From: Trichuris trichiura
Lineage: Eukaryota > Nematoda > Enoplea > Trichinellida > Trichuridae
Length of the DNA: 64,000 nucleotides
Assembly: GCA_037903355.1 (NCBI GenBank)
Contig: JBAJFE010000059.1
Location: 372,001-436,000, forward strand
Direction: 5' to 3'
How positions within the stretch are numbered: the first letter of the stretch is position 1; the number at the start of each line of letters is the position of its first letter. Position numbers and translations under genes: made by a program. Positions 1 through 10,038 of this stretch are shown piece after piece. The notes under the pieces are model-generated. The model made no database searches, had not been told where the DNA came from, and was given only the letters and a program-made list of their open reading frames with translations.

Positions 1-21
1 CTGCTGCTGCTGCTGCTGCTG
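1..21 (-). repeat. CAG tract encoding polyglutamine in TFG
   Basis: Seven CTG triplets on the plus strand read as seven CAG codons in the TFG frame, following ...LTVSP. The tract reaches the window edge, so its true length is unknown. Confidence 0.9.
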
Positions 22-1426
22 TGGAGAAACAGTCAATCCATCTACCGGTGGTCCTATCTGTCCACTTGGAATATTGTAACTCATCTGACGTTGTTCCGCT
101 GCAGTACCAAACTGAACTCCCGGGCCAACTGGATACTGGCCAGTCCCGGTGACTTGCTGGGGAACCCCATTGAAACGAGCTCCTTCTCCCTGCTGAAAGG
201 CATCTGTAAAATTAAATAAAAATGAATGAATGAACAGCATATTCCAAAACAAAGCAGTTTTCTCCCACTTGTCGCCATCAGCTGCGGTTGCAAAGGATTG
301 ACCACTTGTTGAACGGATGGTTGAATGGTGGCTACATTGTCGTGGATTCCAGAAGCAGGAGGAACAACAGCAGGACCGTAGTACTGGCCAGCTGAGCTGG
401 CAATAGACGCTGGAGTGGTCGATCGCGTCTCGCGTTCCACTACTTTGTCAGCTTGTGTGCTGATCACGTTTTCATCCGATTCAATCTGATCATATGTGCA
501 GCCTCGATCGTCATTGTTAAGATCGACTTGACGCAGAGGGTCAAACTCTCGGCTTTGCTTTACCACGTCGCTCGCCTTTCCACGAAGTTCCTGCTCAAGC
601 TGCTTAGTAGTGTCTTCGGACGCTAAATTATTACATTTTCAAGCATCGCAACAAAAAACTACAGCATTTTAGAATACAAGGTTACAGTATGACCAATGAT
701 GTTCAAGTAGCATATAGGTGGAAGTAAAAGTGTCACGCTAGATTGCACTAGAAATACGCGGAAGTGCCCACCTTCGTCCGTAGTGCTCTGGTACGTTTGT
801 TCTTCTAGACATTCCAGCACACTGGCGGCAGCGTTAAGAATTTGGGCAACCTTCTTGCGAACCACCTCACCGTTGGTCATAGTGATCTTGGGCGGTTTTG
901 ACTTAACTGAAATGGATTGAAGCTTGTGAAAACGTTAGCCCCAACCGAAAATTCAGACCAAACAGCGTCAAACGAAGCACTCGGTTGCACTGGATGGCGA
1001 ATGCCAGGTCGGAATTGTCCAGAACGGTTATCAGGTCGCCGTCTAAATTACAAACCAGCCAAATTAGATCGCGCAGCGCTACGCGTAGGGGAAACAACGA
1101 AATAAGCAAAGCTACTCTAGTCCATTCGACAACTGCGGAATGAGTTGACGATGAAACGCAGCCTGTCGATCGTGGCGCTCGGAACGAGTTGGATAGGAGA
1201 ACAAAAAAAGGGAACCATTACCTTCATCCTTGTACTTAACTGTCACTTCGTCGACCGAGCTTAATTGGTCCTTGAAAACACGCTGCATCATAAGTATCAA
1301 TTCGTCATAGGTGATGTCATCGTTTTGAATGGGTATTTTTCGAATGTCGTCACCCAACGTGGCTTTAATTATGAGCGTCTTTGAATAGTCCATTCCGCAC
1401 GTATTCATGACACTATCGGACACCAT
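1..1426 (-). CDS. TFG: TFG homologue (PB1 protein of ER exit sites), 3' end cut off by window edge
   Basis: TFG organises COPII vesicle traffic at ER exit sites. Five exons can be read on the minus strand with GT-AG junctions that keep frame: 1222-1428 (ATG 1424-1426), 959-1042, 772-906, 269-622 and 1-203, giving 327 codons before the edge. Residues about 17-97 form a PB1 domain, with the basic-cluster lysine in [17 protein letters not shown] and the acidic stretch [20 protein letters not shown], both very close to TFG of other animals. Residues about 98-141 ([20 protein letters not shown]) fit the short coiled coil that follows. Next comes a disordered Ser/Pro/Gln region with SREFDPLRQ and [11 protein letters not shown], matching TFG's FDPL and TPDSIASS segments, ending in a glutamine run. 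An upstream in-frame ATG at 1438 lies before a possible acceptor AG at 1429-1430, so the 1426 start is preferred but not certain. The C-terminal Gln/Pro tail continues outside the window. Confidence 0.93.
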
Positions 1427-1439
1427 ACCTGAAGACATA

Positions 1440-2783
1440 CGACGAAAGCGTTAACGCTGGCTACTGCGAACGTCTAAAGAAACGGAAAACTTCATCGTAT
1501 AATGTGTTTACACGGAAAGGTGATGGAGGAGCGGTAGAGAAGACTGGTAATTTCAGGTTAACTCCACTGGAAAATCTACGCACGTAATCTTGCACGCAGG
1601 TGCACTGCTGCTACCGCACGCCAGCACGACAAAGATCGAACAAGCCACAGTACTACTGCAACGCTAGCGTGAACTGTACTGATACGTACGTGAGAATCAT
1701 TAAAGCCTGTCAACTTGCACGGCACGGCATGATAAAAACGGTGTAGTAGTGGGCAATCGTGCAAACTGATTATAAACTGAACTAATGCATTAAAATCTAA
1801 CTTTAAAGTCGCCATGTTTTACTTTTTTAAAGCTAGAGCATACGTGTAAAGTTATATGATGTAATGCTTTTCATCTCCAATTCTTGTGTTACAATGTTGA
1901 CTTTTGTTGCAGCTGTTCAGCAAGTCTACAAAGGACGAAAAAAAAATTGCTAATCATTGGAACATTATTATCGTAAACCGTCTTTGCTGCTCCGAAGATA
2001 GAATGCATCAATGCCGGAAGCTTCGTACATTACCGGTTGCGCGACTTAGGTTTTGCCTTTTTTTGTAATAAATTTTTGCATTTCAACGGTTAAGCACTTT
2101 GCAGACTTGGTGAGCACTAGCTGCGGAGGTAAAGACACCGTGTCAGAAAAAGACGCCAAACTCTACAAACCCATTGCGAAATAACTACCATTCAGAAGAT
2201 TCTATTGGCAAAGTTGAAGGAAAAAATTTGTTCTTTAACTTATCACTCCTTCATTATGCTCAGCTAAGTTAACAAAGTGACATGCTTTGCGGCAGCAAAT
2301 TTTTTGACGTCACCGTATAAGGAAAGAACCCTTTGTCGGTACGAAATGCTAACGAACCTTTCGGTTCCGAAAAATAGTGGCCATTTTTCCTATTAGCCCC
2401 ACACATACAGTACCCAAAAGTAAAATCAGGTTTACTTAGCTAAATTATGGTGCCCTAATGGGATCATTGAAAAGTGATTCTGAGCGCTGCACTAACCTGT
2501 TTTAAAAAGTAGAATTTCTTTTTCCTACAAATAATAGGCAATATTTGTTTATGTTTAGCCTTAAACTTAAGCTTAAGCATCCGTCGCAGGCGCATGATGC
2601 TCGGTGCCAATGTTCCCCTTAAAAAAATATTAAGCACTCAGCTTGTGTCCAAAGGAATTCCTGTGGCGAATGAATTCTAATTATTGGACACTGTAGGGTA
2701 GTAGCTGCTGCCCGTCTAAGCCTAAGCACCTCAAGAGCTGACGAGGAGATCAGAAGGGCAAAAAGACAAGGCAGTATCAAGAT
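1440..2783. other. No gene recognised; 5' flank of TFG
   Basis: No open frame with recognisable similarity or convincing splice pairs was seen. It is AT-leaning and would contain the TFG promoter and any 5' untranslated exons on the minus strand. Confidence 0.5.
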
Positions 2784-3373
2784 CAGTGATTCCCAACCTT
2801 TTCTGCGCCAGGGCCCCCTTTTGAGACGCACATCTCCTCAGGGCCCCCTCCCGTTCTTGCGTGGTTGTGCTCTTCTCTTTTCTCGGCCTAGGTTCTTTCG
2901 CGTTTATTAGAGTACCTGTGACACGCAGTTTACCAAAGATTTCAACAATGAATTTGCTGTTGTCTTTTCGATCTGGTGAAAACCGGACAACGAACTTTTA
3001 ATCTGCATTTTAAAACTCTTCAATTTAAAAGTTCGATTTTTGCACTGGTCTGTACCATATGGAAAAGGCAGTAACGAATCTAAATTTAATTCCTGACACG
3101 TGTGCAGTGTTTTTCAGTCGCGTAGTCTAAGTATTTCAGACGACCTGTAACTGCTCTTCTTTGCCGAGTGAACGAACGTAGGTCAAAAAGGTTCCTTAGT
3201 CATATGGAATTGGTCGAAACTTCTTTCACGCTCAGCTGCCAAACTTTTGTCTTGAAAATGGGTTTGTGTGACAAAAGTATCCTGTTAAGATTTATTGGAT
3301 TTGTAGTCAAGATTTGCAAAGACTACCTCACATGAAGATGGAACGTCTTTATACGGTCTAGCAGTTTTATCAT

Positions 3374-3640
3374 AAGAAAAAAGAGTCGTTTATTCCCGTT
3401 GTAAGTCAAAGAAGGTAAGAGCATACAAACGATAGGAGCTTTCGGAACTCAACTGGTTCCGTCGTCAGCAACAGGGTACAAGGCCTGTCGCTAACGATGA
3501 AACTAGATAAGTGCTCCCTTTCGCCCAGGGCTTATGTCCTATCGCTGACGACGGATCCAGTTGGGTTGTGAAAGCCCTAATCGTTTGGGTACTGCTGCGT
3601 TCTCTTATTTACAACGGGAGTAAACCGCTCTTTTTCTCTT
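3374..3640. repeat. Fold-back (long inverted repeat) element inside the hAT element
   Basis: The sequence from about 3374 to 3490 is the imperfect reverse complement of about 3525 to 3640, so arms of about 115 bp flank a short centre. Each arm carries a stem-loop read outward: minus strand 3436-3468 (CTGACGA, CGGAAC, loop, GTTCCG, AAAGCTC) and plus strand 3545-3577 (a mutated version). Related motifs occur near 24.0, 24.9 and 57.7 kb. Confidence 0.75.
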
Positions 3641-3922
3641 GTGACTAACTGCCACTTAACGCTTCAGTCGCAGTGTATGAAAATGGTCTGTTAGAAACTT
3701 CAACGCACTTTTACCGCACATGGTCAAATTCTACGTCTGTTTTTTGTTGTACTTGTCGCCTTGTTAATAACAACAGTATTATGCGTTGATCATGCTGGAC
3801 GTCGGTTCTCCGAACTCCGTATTATTGCATTCAAGTTTACTATTTGACTTTAAAAAGTAGGAAAAGTTGGCTATGTTGGCAAATCAGTGTGGTGGCTGAA
3901 GCTGGTGCCCTAATACCAATTT

Positions 3923-4267
3923 TTACACGTCAGGTTCAATATTCGTTAGCAGCAATCTTAAGTCTCCACGCTGCGCTATTTGTAGCCTGTTTCTTTTTTT
4001 AACCAAAAGATCTGTTGCGGCAATGAACCCGCGTTCAACCAAATAAGAGGATGGAAACGGCACGAGGAACATTTTAACGATCTTCCATAATTCAGGGTAA
4101 AGTGTCGCAGTTTGATGCTGCAACCAGAAATGACTGTAGCCACTCTTAAACTTAGGCTTCAGTTCTTCATTGGCTTGCAACTCAATCAGCTCTTCTTGCA
4201 AAAATGTCTCTGCTTCGTTAGCGTTTGAATATGGATCCAAAATCCAGGCTGGTATTCTCATTTTCAC
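3923..4267 (-). pseudogene. hAT transposase C-terminal fragment (ZBED5/SCAND3-like)
   Basis: A 114-residue open frame corresponding to the extreme C-terminus of hAT transposases of the ZBED5/ZMYM6-like group. Recognisable stretches are IPAWILDPYSNANEAETFLQ, LIELQANEELKPKFKSGY and the dimerisation-type core PSSYLVERGFIAATDLLVKK followed by NRLQIAQRGDLRLLLTNIEP. It lacks the N-terminal BED finger and the catalytic region, so it cannot be a working transposase. It starts at a methionine inside what would be continuous coding sequence, so the start is arbitrary. Confidence 0.88.
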
Positions 4268-4669
4268 AACCGGGGACCCCCAAGGGCCCCCTTAGCATTC
4301 AGGACCCCCTTGGACTCCCCCAGGGCCCCCAAGGGGGCCCAGGGGCCCCCGTTGGGAATGACTGTTCTATAGTATGCAGTAATGAGCGGAGGCCATTGTT
4401 TCCGAAATTAGAGCGGGTTGGCTTACGCTAGACGCTTGTCCTTAACCTACCAAGGCTATGGATGACTAGAGCATCCAGAAAGATAACCAATTTCTAGTCT
4501 CCTTTTTGATGCTAAAGAAAACGGAATTCGGAAAGAGGCTGAGTAAGCTATTCAAGAAAAACTTACGCCTTACCCGGCTGAGTGATAGACAAGATATCGC
4601 TTACGTGCCGTTTGAAAAGACGTTGGACACAAGCGGCATTGATGTTATTGAATCTTTTGCCTTCTAGAA

Positions 4670-4825
4670 AACTTCAGCTGGAATGGTAGACAGTGGGTTC
4701 CCACTATTCCGTACGAAGAAGCTATCTTGAAACTCAACATGCTTTTCTTCATTCATGGAAAAGGAGACCAGTGTCAGGATGTGGAATGGATTCAGATTTA
4801 TCCTATATATGCAGCTTTTCTTGGC
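4670..4825 (+). other. Possible coding remnant, unknown family
   Basis: A 52-codon open stretch follows a good acceptor (cttctag at 4661-4667) and reads NFSWNGRQWVPTIPYEEAIL then KLNMLFFIHGKGDQCQDVEW, ending at TAA 4826-4828. The same frame stays protein-like for about 35 codons beyond the stop (...KVVQHVKVLRSEHTCEEILD...). I do not recognise it and could not join it in phase to neighbouring exons. It could be an exon of the gene ending at 8014 or a pseudogene. Confidence 0.3.
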
Positions 4826-4828
4826 TAA

Positions 4829-5466
4829 GGGAAGGTTGTCCAGCACGTTAAGGTGTTACGCAGTGAGCATACTTGTGAAGAAATCCTTGACGTTTCAGCT
4901 CACTGTTATCTCTGTGGAAGATATGTTAAATCGTCTGGTTAGCTTGCAGAAGTGCTCACTCTCTTCTTCCCCATCAATAGTTTAACTCGAAATTTCAGAT
5001 ACGAGCACATGCTGGACTTCACAGTATTTATGCCCGATACGTCTAGTTTCGGTACTATACTCCCGTGGATGCTCTAACCTCCGCAACCGCGAGGCAGTCA
5101 CCATTTAGAGATAACAGACACCGTTGCAATTCCACAATTATATCTTTTACCGTACGATTTGGGCCTATCTGTCAGATTCCGCTGCAAAGCTTTAAAACTT
5201 ATGATTACGTAAGAGAAAAGTTGGTTTACAGTTATTTTGCCTTTGGAAGCGTGCTGCTTACACTCGCTGACAAATTAGGATTCGTTAGCATGTAGTATTT
5301 ACGCAGGCACTTAGAATTATAACCTGCGCACTGTTTTACTGTATTGTAAAAGTTAATACGCAGTAGCTGTGGGTTGGGTCGCTTGTAGCTTGGCATGGAG
5401 CTTTTTTGTGTGTGTATGGCCTGACTACGGGCTGTATAAAAAAAAAAGCTCTGTGACCAGTGAAAG
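4829..5466 (+). other. No gene recognised
   Basis: Contains only scattered short frames. Apart from the continuation of the remnant ending at 4825, nothing can be supported. Confidence 0.4.
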
Positions 5467-5550
5467 ATCGAGGCCGACTGGTCAATTCCGGGAGTGCCAG
5501 TCGGCCTCGAGCTGGCCCTTCTGGAGTATTGGTTCACGAGAAGCCAAAGG
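5467..5550 (+). other. Candidate upstream exon of the 6986-8014 gene
   Basis: 84 nt, open in phase 0 to phase 0, reading IEADWSIPGVPVGLELALLE then YWFTRSQR, followed by a consensus donor GTAAGT at 5551. Its phases would join directly to the exon at 6986. The acceptor side is weak because it lacks a pyrimidine tract, so this is tentative. Confidence 0.35.
5469..5509. repeat. Perfect 13-bp inverted repeat (hairpin)
   Basis: CGAGGCCGACTGG at 5469-5481 is exactly complementary to CCAGTCGGCCTCG at 5497-5509, with a 15-nt spacer. It lies wholly inside the candidate exon 5467-5550, so it is either a structured RNA or a small insertion. Confidence 0.8.
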
Positions 5551-5734
5551 GTAAGTTTCTTTTTCAATCAATTTGCAAAGGTGTATTTTGACGGCTTAAT
5601 AGTTTTCTTTGTTTCATTAATCCTTCTGGGAATCACCTTTAGCGTAATGCTCACCTAGGTAAAGTAAAGTTGTCTAATTGCCGTTCTTAAAAACTACGTC
5701 ACAGAACACAATGACCTCCGTAATCGCATTGTTC

Positions 5735-5782
5735 GTGCATTGGTGTGCACTGATGTGCATTGGTGCATGTGTGCTGCACTGC
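5735..5782. repeat. Short GTGCAYTGGT minisatellite
   Basis: Roughly four imperfect units of GTGCATTGGT or GTGCACTGAT in a row. Confidence 0.7.
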
Positions 5783-5877
5783 AAAAGGTCAACGTCTCCC
5801 TAACCCTTTTCCAGCGACGTTGTACTGCAGCCTAGCCGGCCATCCTGCTCTGCCCTAGCCTAAGCCTGAACCTGAAC

Positions 5878-5895
5878 GTGTGTGTGTGTGTGTGT
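5878..5895. repeat. (GT)9 microsatellite
   Basis: Uninterrupted GT dinucleotides. Confidence 0.9.
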
Positions 5896-5908
5896 TCTGT
5901 GACGTAAT

Positions 5909-5974
5909 AATCCCCACTTGACCTCCTTTGAAGTTGCCGCCTTCCTTTCCGGGGGAGAACTCTTAATGAGACCC
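5909..5974. repeat. Dispersed short repeat, copy 1
   Basis: Shares TTGACCTCCTTTGAAGTT and the following GGGGGAGAAC...GAGACCC layout with 12107-12174. Its latter half also matches 19661-19703. Family unknown. Confidence 0.55.
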
Positions 5975-6494
5975 GTGTTTCCTACTGGCGCGCCTTTTAC
6001 AGATAGAAATGCAGTTCTAAATATTTCTCACTGCCAAAGGGGTTGCGTACAGCATAATTCATCCGTTTAAATGTTTTATCGGTACCTCAAAAGTGACTTC
6101 TTTAAAATGAGCTCACGATAGATTACGTCTTCTGCCCACAGTGAGCGATTGAGAACCTGCTGACTGTACGTTGCTTCAAGGTTTCAATTGGCCGTTCATT
6201 TCTCAGCTGTATTAAGCACGTAGCATTAGACTGAAGAAATAAAAGAGCCCTGAAAATAGATAATACTGTCCAAAGATTCACGGTTGGCTAGAAAACAATA
6301 TTGTCTATTAACAGTAGTTGCTTGGCACTTATTCCAGCTGGATGTTGCTGGTTTCTAGTTCACATTTAGTTTTCAGTAGAAAAGAAAGGTAGTTGCAGGA
6401 AATTCCTTTTCTGTTTAAATGTACTTAGAATCTTGTCTCTTCGCTGCCCCATTTCCGTATTGTAAATTTGTGGGGTGTCCTGTTCTGCCTTCAA

Positions 6495-6512
6495 CTAAGC
6501 CTAAGCCTAAAC
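6495..6512 (-). repeat. Interstitial telomere-like run (TTAGGC)n
   Basis: CTAAGCCTAAGCCTAA on the plus strand is two and a half units of the complement of the nematode telomere repeat TTAGGC. Single or degenerate units also occur near 2715, 5862, 11794 and 12043. Confidence 0.5.
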
Positions 6513-6985
6513 ATAATGCTTATATTTTGAGCGTAGTCTTAAGGGCGAAACAAGATGATTGGCATGCTCGACAGTAAACGCGGAGTAACACGACCGCATG
6601 CTTGACAGGGAGGAACTTACGCTTCACAGACGTTGGCATAACTAGGCGACAGGACCCGAAATATGGGTGGGGAACAATAATGATGAAAACACGTACAGTT
6701 GGGTGTTATTCCAGTAACACTTAACCGTTTTAATTATCTCTGTGAGTAACAGGGGTGGAATAATAAGGAGTGTAGTAGAAGAGATACCGCAAAGGTTAAA
6801 ACTTAACTCAATCTTTGTTGTCTACTCCTGGCGATAAACATTCTGCAGGGAAAAAAAGTGGCATTTCAAACAGAGCAGAAATAAAACTTCGCCTTTTTTA
6901 AAATATTGAAATTTTGGGCTTTATCCTAAGTGCAGTGTCAGCTGTTTTCCGTTTGTCCTCAATTTTTATTTAGCCGTCATTGCAG

Positions 6986-8014
6986 GCAGACCTGTGTGCT
7001 ACGGAGACTTGTTCGCGTCAGTCTTTGGATACCCCGAATGATATATATTCCTGCAAGTCACATTCTTTGGAGGTTGGTAGTAATTGCTCATTAATGATAT
7101 CACTTATGTGTTTACGCCTTTTGGTTTAAAAGATTAATGGTTTTGAAACTCCACGATCATCACTGCGAAAGGGTTCTTCCCAGAAATTGATTGATCAAAC
7201 GGTAGTTGCTCATTGATGACACCTATATGCTTTTTAGTATTCGTATGCAAAGTGTAAATCAGTTTGGGTTAATTCAGGCAGTAGGCTACAAAAAGGAAAC
7301 AAAAATGACTCCAATTTATTTGTTGACGAATTTGGAATCGTATGAAAGCTGAATAATCATTTCGTTAAGCATCGTTATTCTTTGCAGGAGTACATGTTTT
7401 ATGAAGATCCAATGCGCTACACAGTGACGATTGAAATTCTTGACAGTCCTACAGAAGAGACGGAAAACGTAAGCGTCAACTTAACCGTAGCTTCCGTTTT
7501 GTAAATATTTGTTATATTGCGTAGATGTGTAGCATTGAAGTGTACTTACATTGCTCCCTCCATTACATTAGTAACTCTGCTTAAACGATAAGGCGCTAAT
7601 GTTAATGAAAGCTGCAGATATTTATTTATGTATAATAATTTGGTAGGAGTTATTCATTGTACTGGAAAATTGCTTAATGCAATTAGCTGTTTTGATTACC
7701 TCGTTGCAAACTGAGTTTTTCAAGGGCTTTTTGGTTGCGTTGATGATGTTGGAGATTTTGATTTCTAAGTATAGTTAACGTAAACTTTATATTTACGTGT
7801 GACTGAGCTTCTGTTTTTTCGTAGGAATCGCTGCATGTGAGAGACTAAGCATCTTGAGCGTTTTGCACACTTCATCGCTGCTTTTCCAGCGTACTCGTTT
7901 TCTTAGTTACACTGATTGTTCACTTTGCTTCAGACTGTTTCTCTGTTAGAAACGACACTTAAAGAAGTTGCTGAAGACGGTGATTCAGCAGCAGTCGTGA
8001 TAAAGGACCGCTGA
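6986..8014 (+). CDS. Unrecognised gene, last three exons
   Basis: Three consecutive exons, all phase 0, have good borders. Exon 6986-7072 (29 codons: ADLCATETCSRQSLDTPNDI...) follows tgcag and precedes GTTGGT. Exon 7388-7468 (27 codons: EYMFYEDPMRYTVTIEILDS...) follows ctttgcag and precedes GTAAGC. Exon 7934-8014 (TVSLLETTLKEVAEDGDSAA... ending IKDR, TGA 8012-8014) follows gcttcag. The joined product is acidic and soluble-looking, without membrane segments. No family was recognised, and the 5' end is unclear (see the candidate exon at 5467-5550). The match of phase across three exons and the protein-like composition argue for a real gene. The retroelement begins directly behind its stop codon. 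Confidence 0.6.
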
Positions 8015-8370
8015 ATATAACCGAAATTATAACTGTGTACTACTGCAGCTCACGACGAAGACAAGCATTGTTGCCTCTCGCAATACAAAATAATTTATGG
8101 CCTTCCTCACAGGGGATCCAATGTCACCCGTCCCCCGTCGACCGAGCCTATTTATCATTATCAAGTTATTATTCAGGTTTATTATTCAGTTTTTTCACGT
8201 TTTCCATTATTATTCAGGTTTCTCGCCTTATGACTCCTATATTTAAACACCCTTAGCCACCCCTCTCCCCTCTTTCGGTTTATCACACCTCTCGACGTAT
8301 AGACTTTAACTTTCTTCTCTCCGTATTAAACGGTTAGCACGGTTCCTAGTCGCACTGCAGTCGCAACCGC

Positions 8371-8388
8371 TGGTGCGTCGGCCGGGAA
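8371..8388 (+). promoter_or_regulatory. Primer binding site, tRNA-Gly type
   Basis: TGGTGCGTCGGCCGGGAA is complementary to the last 18 nt, including CCA, of a metazoan tRNA-Gly with one mismatch. It lies about 130 bp before the gag start and a few bases after a CA that could end the 5' LTR. Confidence 0.7.
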
Positions 8389-8516
8389 ACGTTTGCGATT
8401 ACCGTGTGCTCTTTGCTGAGTGGATTTGCAGCCATTACGAACAACGTACCGGCAACTGTTAATCACCGCGTGGCAGGCAACCGCTCTACGTTTAACTCAC
8501 CGTACCCCAACCGAAT

Positions 8517-9563
8517 ATGGCAGCAAGTCAGTCGACCGAAGCCGTTGCCAACGACTTAAGCCTCGACGAGCGACGCAGGGAAAGAAGAAGGTTGAAGATC
8601 CGGCATACGAACATGGTGAAAAAAATTGACGCGCATATACGCAGCAGTCTGAGCCGTTCAAAACTCGTCTCCTTAGTGACAGCGTTGAATAGCCTCACTG
8701 ATCTGTGCCTGCAATGTAATGACAGTATGCGATCGTTCATGACTACCGACGATGATCTCGAAGGAATAACTAAATGGGGTGAGAATTTATTGTCAGTATC
8801 TGCCGCATGTCGCGAACGCGTCGATCACCATCTTCTCCAGAGAGCAGATGATGCAAGTTCGGCCATCTCCAGTCGAAGCTCCGCCGCGGCTGCGCGTTAT
8901 AGCCGACGAAAGGCTCTGGAGATCGAACTAGAACGCCTCAACTTAGAACATGAGCAAGCTGAACGCCAGAGGCAGCTTCAAGTAACACATGAACAGGAAC
9001 GTTTCAGGGAAGAGCTGGAACAGTCAGTTCTTAAGCGAGAAATTGATGTGTTGCACGAACAGGAACGCTCAATTTATGTAGATGACGAGCTGCAGCCACA
9101 CCGCACTCGTTCGTTCTCCTACGATGATACGGTTCAGCATTGGCTATCTGTAAACGGGGTACGCAAGAAAGATGAAACGTCTCACTCACACGACGTTCTT
9201 CAGACCACCTCCTGCGCACGGAACCGGTCTTTTCCTGCCCAACGACCTTTGCCAATAGGTCCCGCTGTTCCCACCGATGTCAATGCAGCGCTACCTGTCG
9301 ACGTAACTCAACCGTACCTTGCTCATGACATTCTTCTTTTCCCCCTTCATCAGGTTGTTGTTTTTTCTCTAATGACTCTGAGCAGCTTTCTTCCGTGTCT
9401 GACGACAATCGATTCTGTTCCTCCTAATGACAAGATGAAAAGCTCAGATTGTTCCAAAATGAATACAAAGACGTGCCATTGGAAGCTTCGCGAAGAGCAG
9501 TTTACCAATCAGTTAAGTGGGTCTATCGACTCTATCGACACTCTAGAACGAGACAGATTGTAA
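8517..9563 (+). CDS. Gag-like protein of a BEL/Pao-type retroelement
   Basis: A 348-residue uninterrupted frame starting MAASQSTEAVANDLSLDERR. Residues about 15-125 (RRRLKIRHTNMVKKIDAHIR ... KWGENLLSVSAACRERVDHH) resemble the N-terminal capsid-type region of nematode BEL/Pao Gag polyproteins. Residues about 140-195 are a strongly charged Arg/Glu coiled coil (LEIELERLNLEHEQAERQRQ). The rest is Ser/Thr/Pro-rich and low in recognisable features; no CCHC zinc knuckle was seen. Gag packages element RNA in cytoplasmic particles. No pol follows, so this is a truncated element or a gag kept by the host. The absence of frameshifts, unlike every other element here, is notable. Confidence 0.7.
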   Translation: MAASQSTEAVANDLSLDERRRERRRLKIRHTNMVKKIDAHIRSSLSRSKLVSLVTALNSLTDLCLQCNDSMRSFMTTDDDLEGITKWGENLLSVSAACRERVDHHLLQRADDASSAISSRSSAAAARYSRRKALEIELERLNLEHEQAERQRQLQVTHEQERFREELEQSVLKREIDVLHEQERSIYVDDELQPHRTRSFSYDDTVQHWLSVNGVRKKDETSHSHDVLQTTSCARNRSFPAQRPLPIGPAVPTDVNAALPVDVTQPYLAHDILLFPLHQVVVFSLMTLSSFLPCLTTIDSVPPNDKMKSSDCSKMNTKTCHWKLREEQFTNQLSGSIDSIDTLERDRL

Positions 9564-10038
9564 TTGAAAAAGAATTTTCATCATTATACCAACTTCGAGC
9601 AAAAATAAGCTAGACCACACATAAGCAGAATTTCTATGGCATGATCAGGTATATTGTCACCTAGAGGTGAGTCGCTGTACCTGCACACTACATAGCAAAT
9701 CTGGGTCAGTTGGAATCTCATAACTGTTGGGAGTACAGTACAATCCTGAAGTATTCAGAAGGGCATAACGGAAAGAAGGCAAGTGGATGCGAAATGGAAA
9801 TAATGAAACATTAATTGCATTGCGGCACGTGGGCTTCAGGATGTTCAGTTAAAGCTTCCGATACACTTTTCTTTGGATCTGCTGTCGTGGACAAGCCACG
9901 GAACAGATCGATGAAATATAAACTGTTGGAATATAGTAACGTACTCTATTACATAACCTGAGAATTTTGCGACGCACGGTTACGGTGCGACGGTGTGACG
10001 GAGGGATGCTCGGTTTCTTTGCATTAATAAAGTGTGTA
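9564..10038. other. No gene recognised
   Basis: Lies between the gag frame and the stop codon of the minus-strand RBBP5-like fragment; would include its 3' flank. No LTR or pol remnant was seen. Confidence 0.5.

Larger units (their letters stand above)
2784..4364 (-). mobile_element. hAT-superfamily DNA transposon, internally decayed
   Basis: The left end begins CAGTGATTCCCAACC and the right end read inward begins CAGTCATTCCCAAC. Both ends then run into GGGCCC-rich sequence, giving terminal inverted repeats typical of hAT elements. The only recognisable coding part is the transposase C-terminus near the right end on the minus strand. The flanking octamers (2776-2783 and 4365-4372) do not match, so no 8-bp target duplication survives. 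At 1581 bp it is much shorter than an autonomous hAT and hosts a fold-back insert at 3374-3640. Confidence 0.82.
5551..6985. other. Non-coding or intronic stretch with simple repeats
   Basis: No exons recognised. It holds a short minisatellite at 5735-5782, a GT run at 5878-5895, one copy of a dispersed repeat at 5909-5974 and a TTAGGC-type run at 6495-6512. Confidence 0.5.
8371..9563 (+). mobile_element. BEL/Pao-type LTR retroelement, gag-only remnant
   Basis: A primer binding site is followed by a gag-like frame, but no protease, reverse transcriptase or integrase can be found after 9563. The 5' LTR should end just before the binding site, plausibly at ...TCGCA 8365, and would contain the TATA-like TATATTTAAA at 8238. 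Its left border is not defined; it must lie after the host stop codon at 8014. No 3' LTR was found in the following 2 kb. Confidence 0.65.

Noticed and set aside
2776..4372. 8-bp target duplication of the hAT element
   Set aside because: The flanking octamers ATCAAGAT and TTCTATAG do not match.
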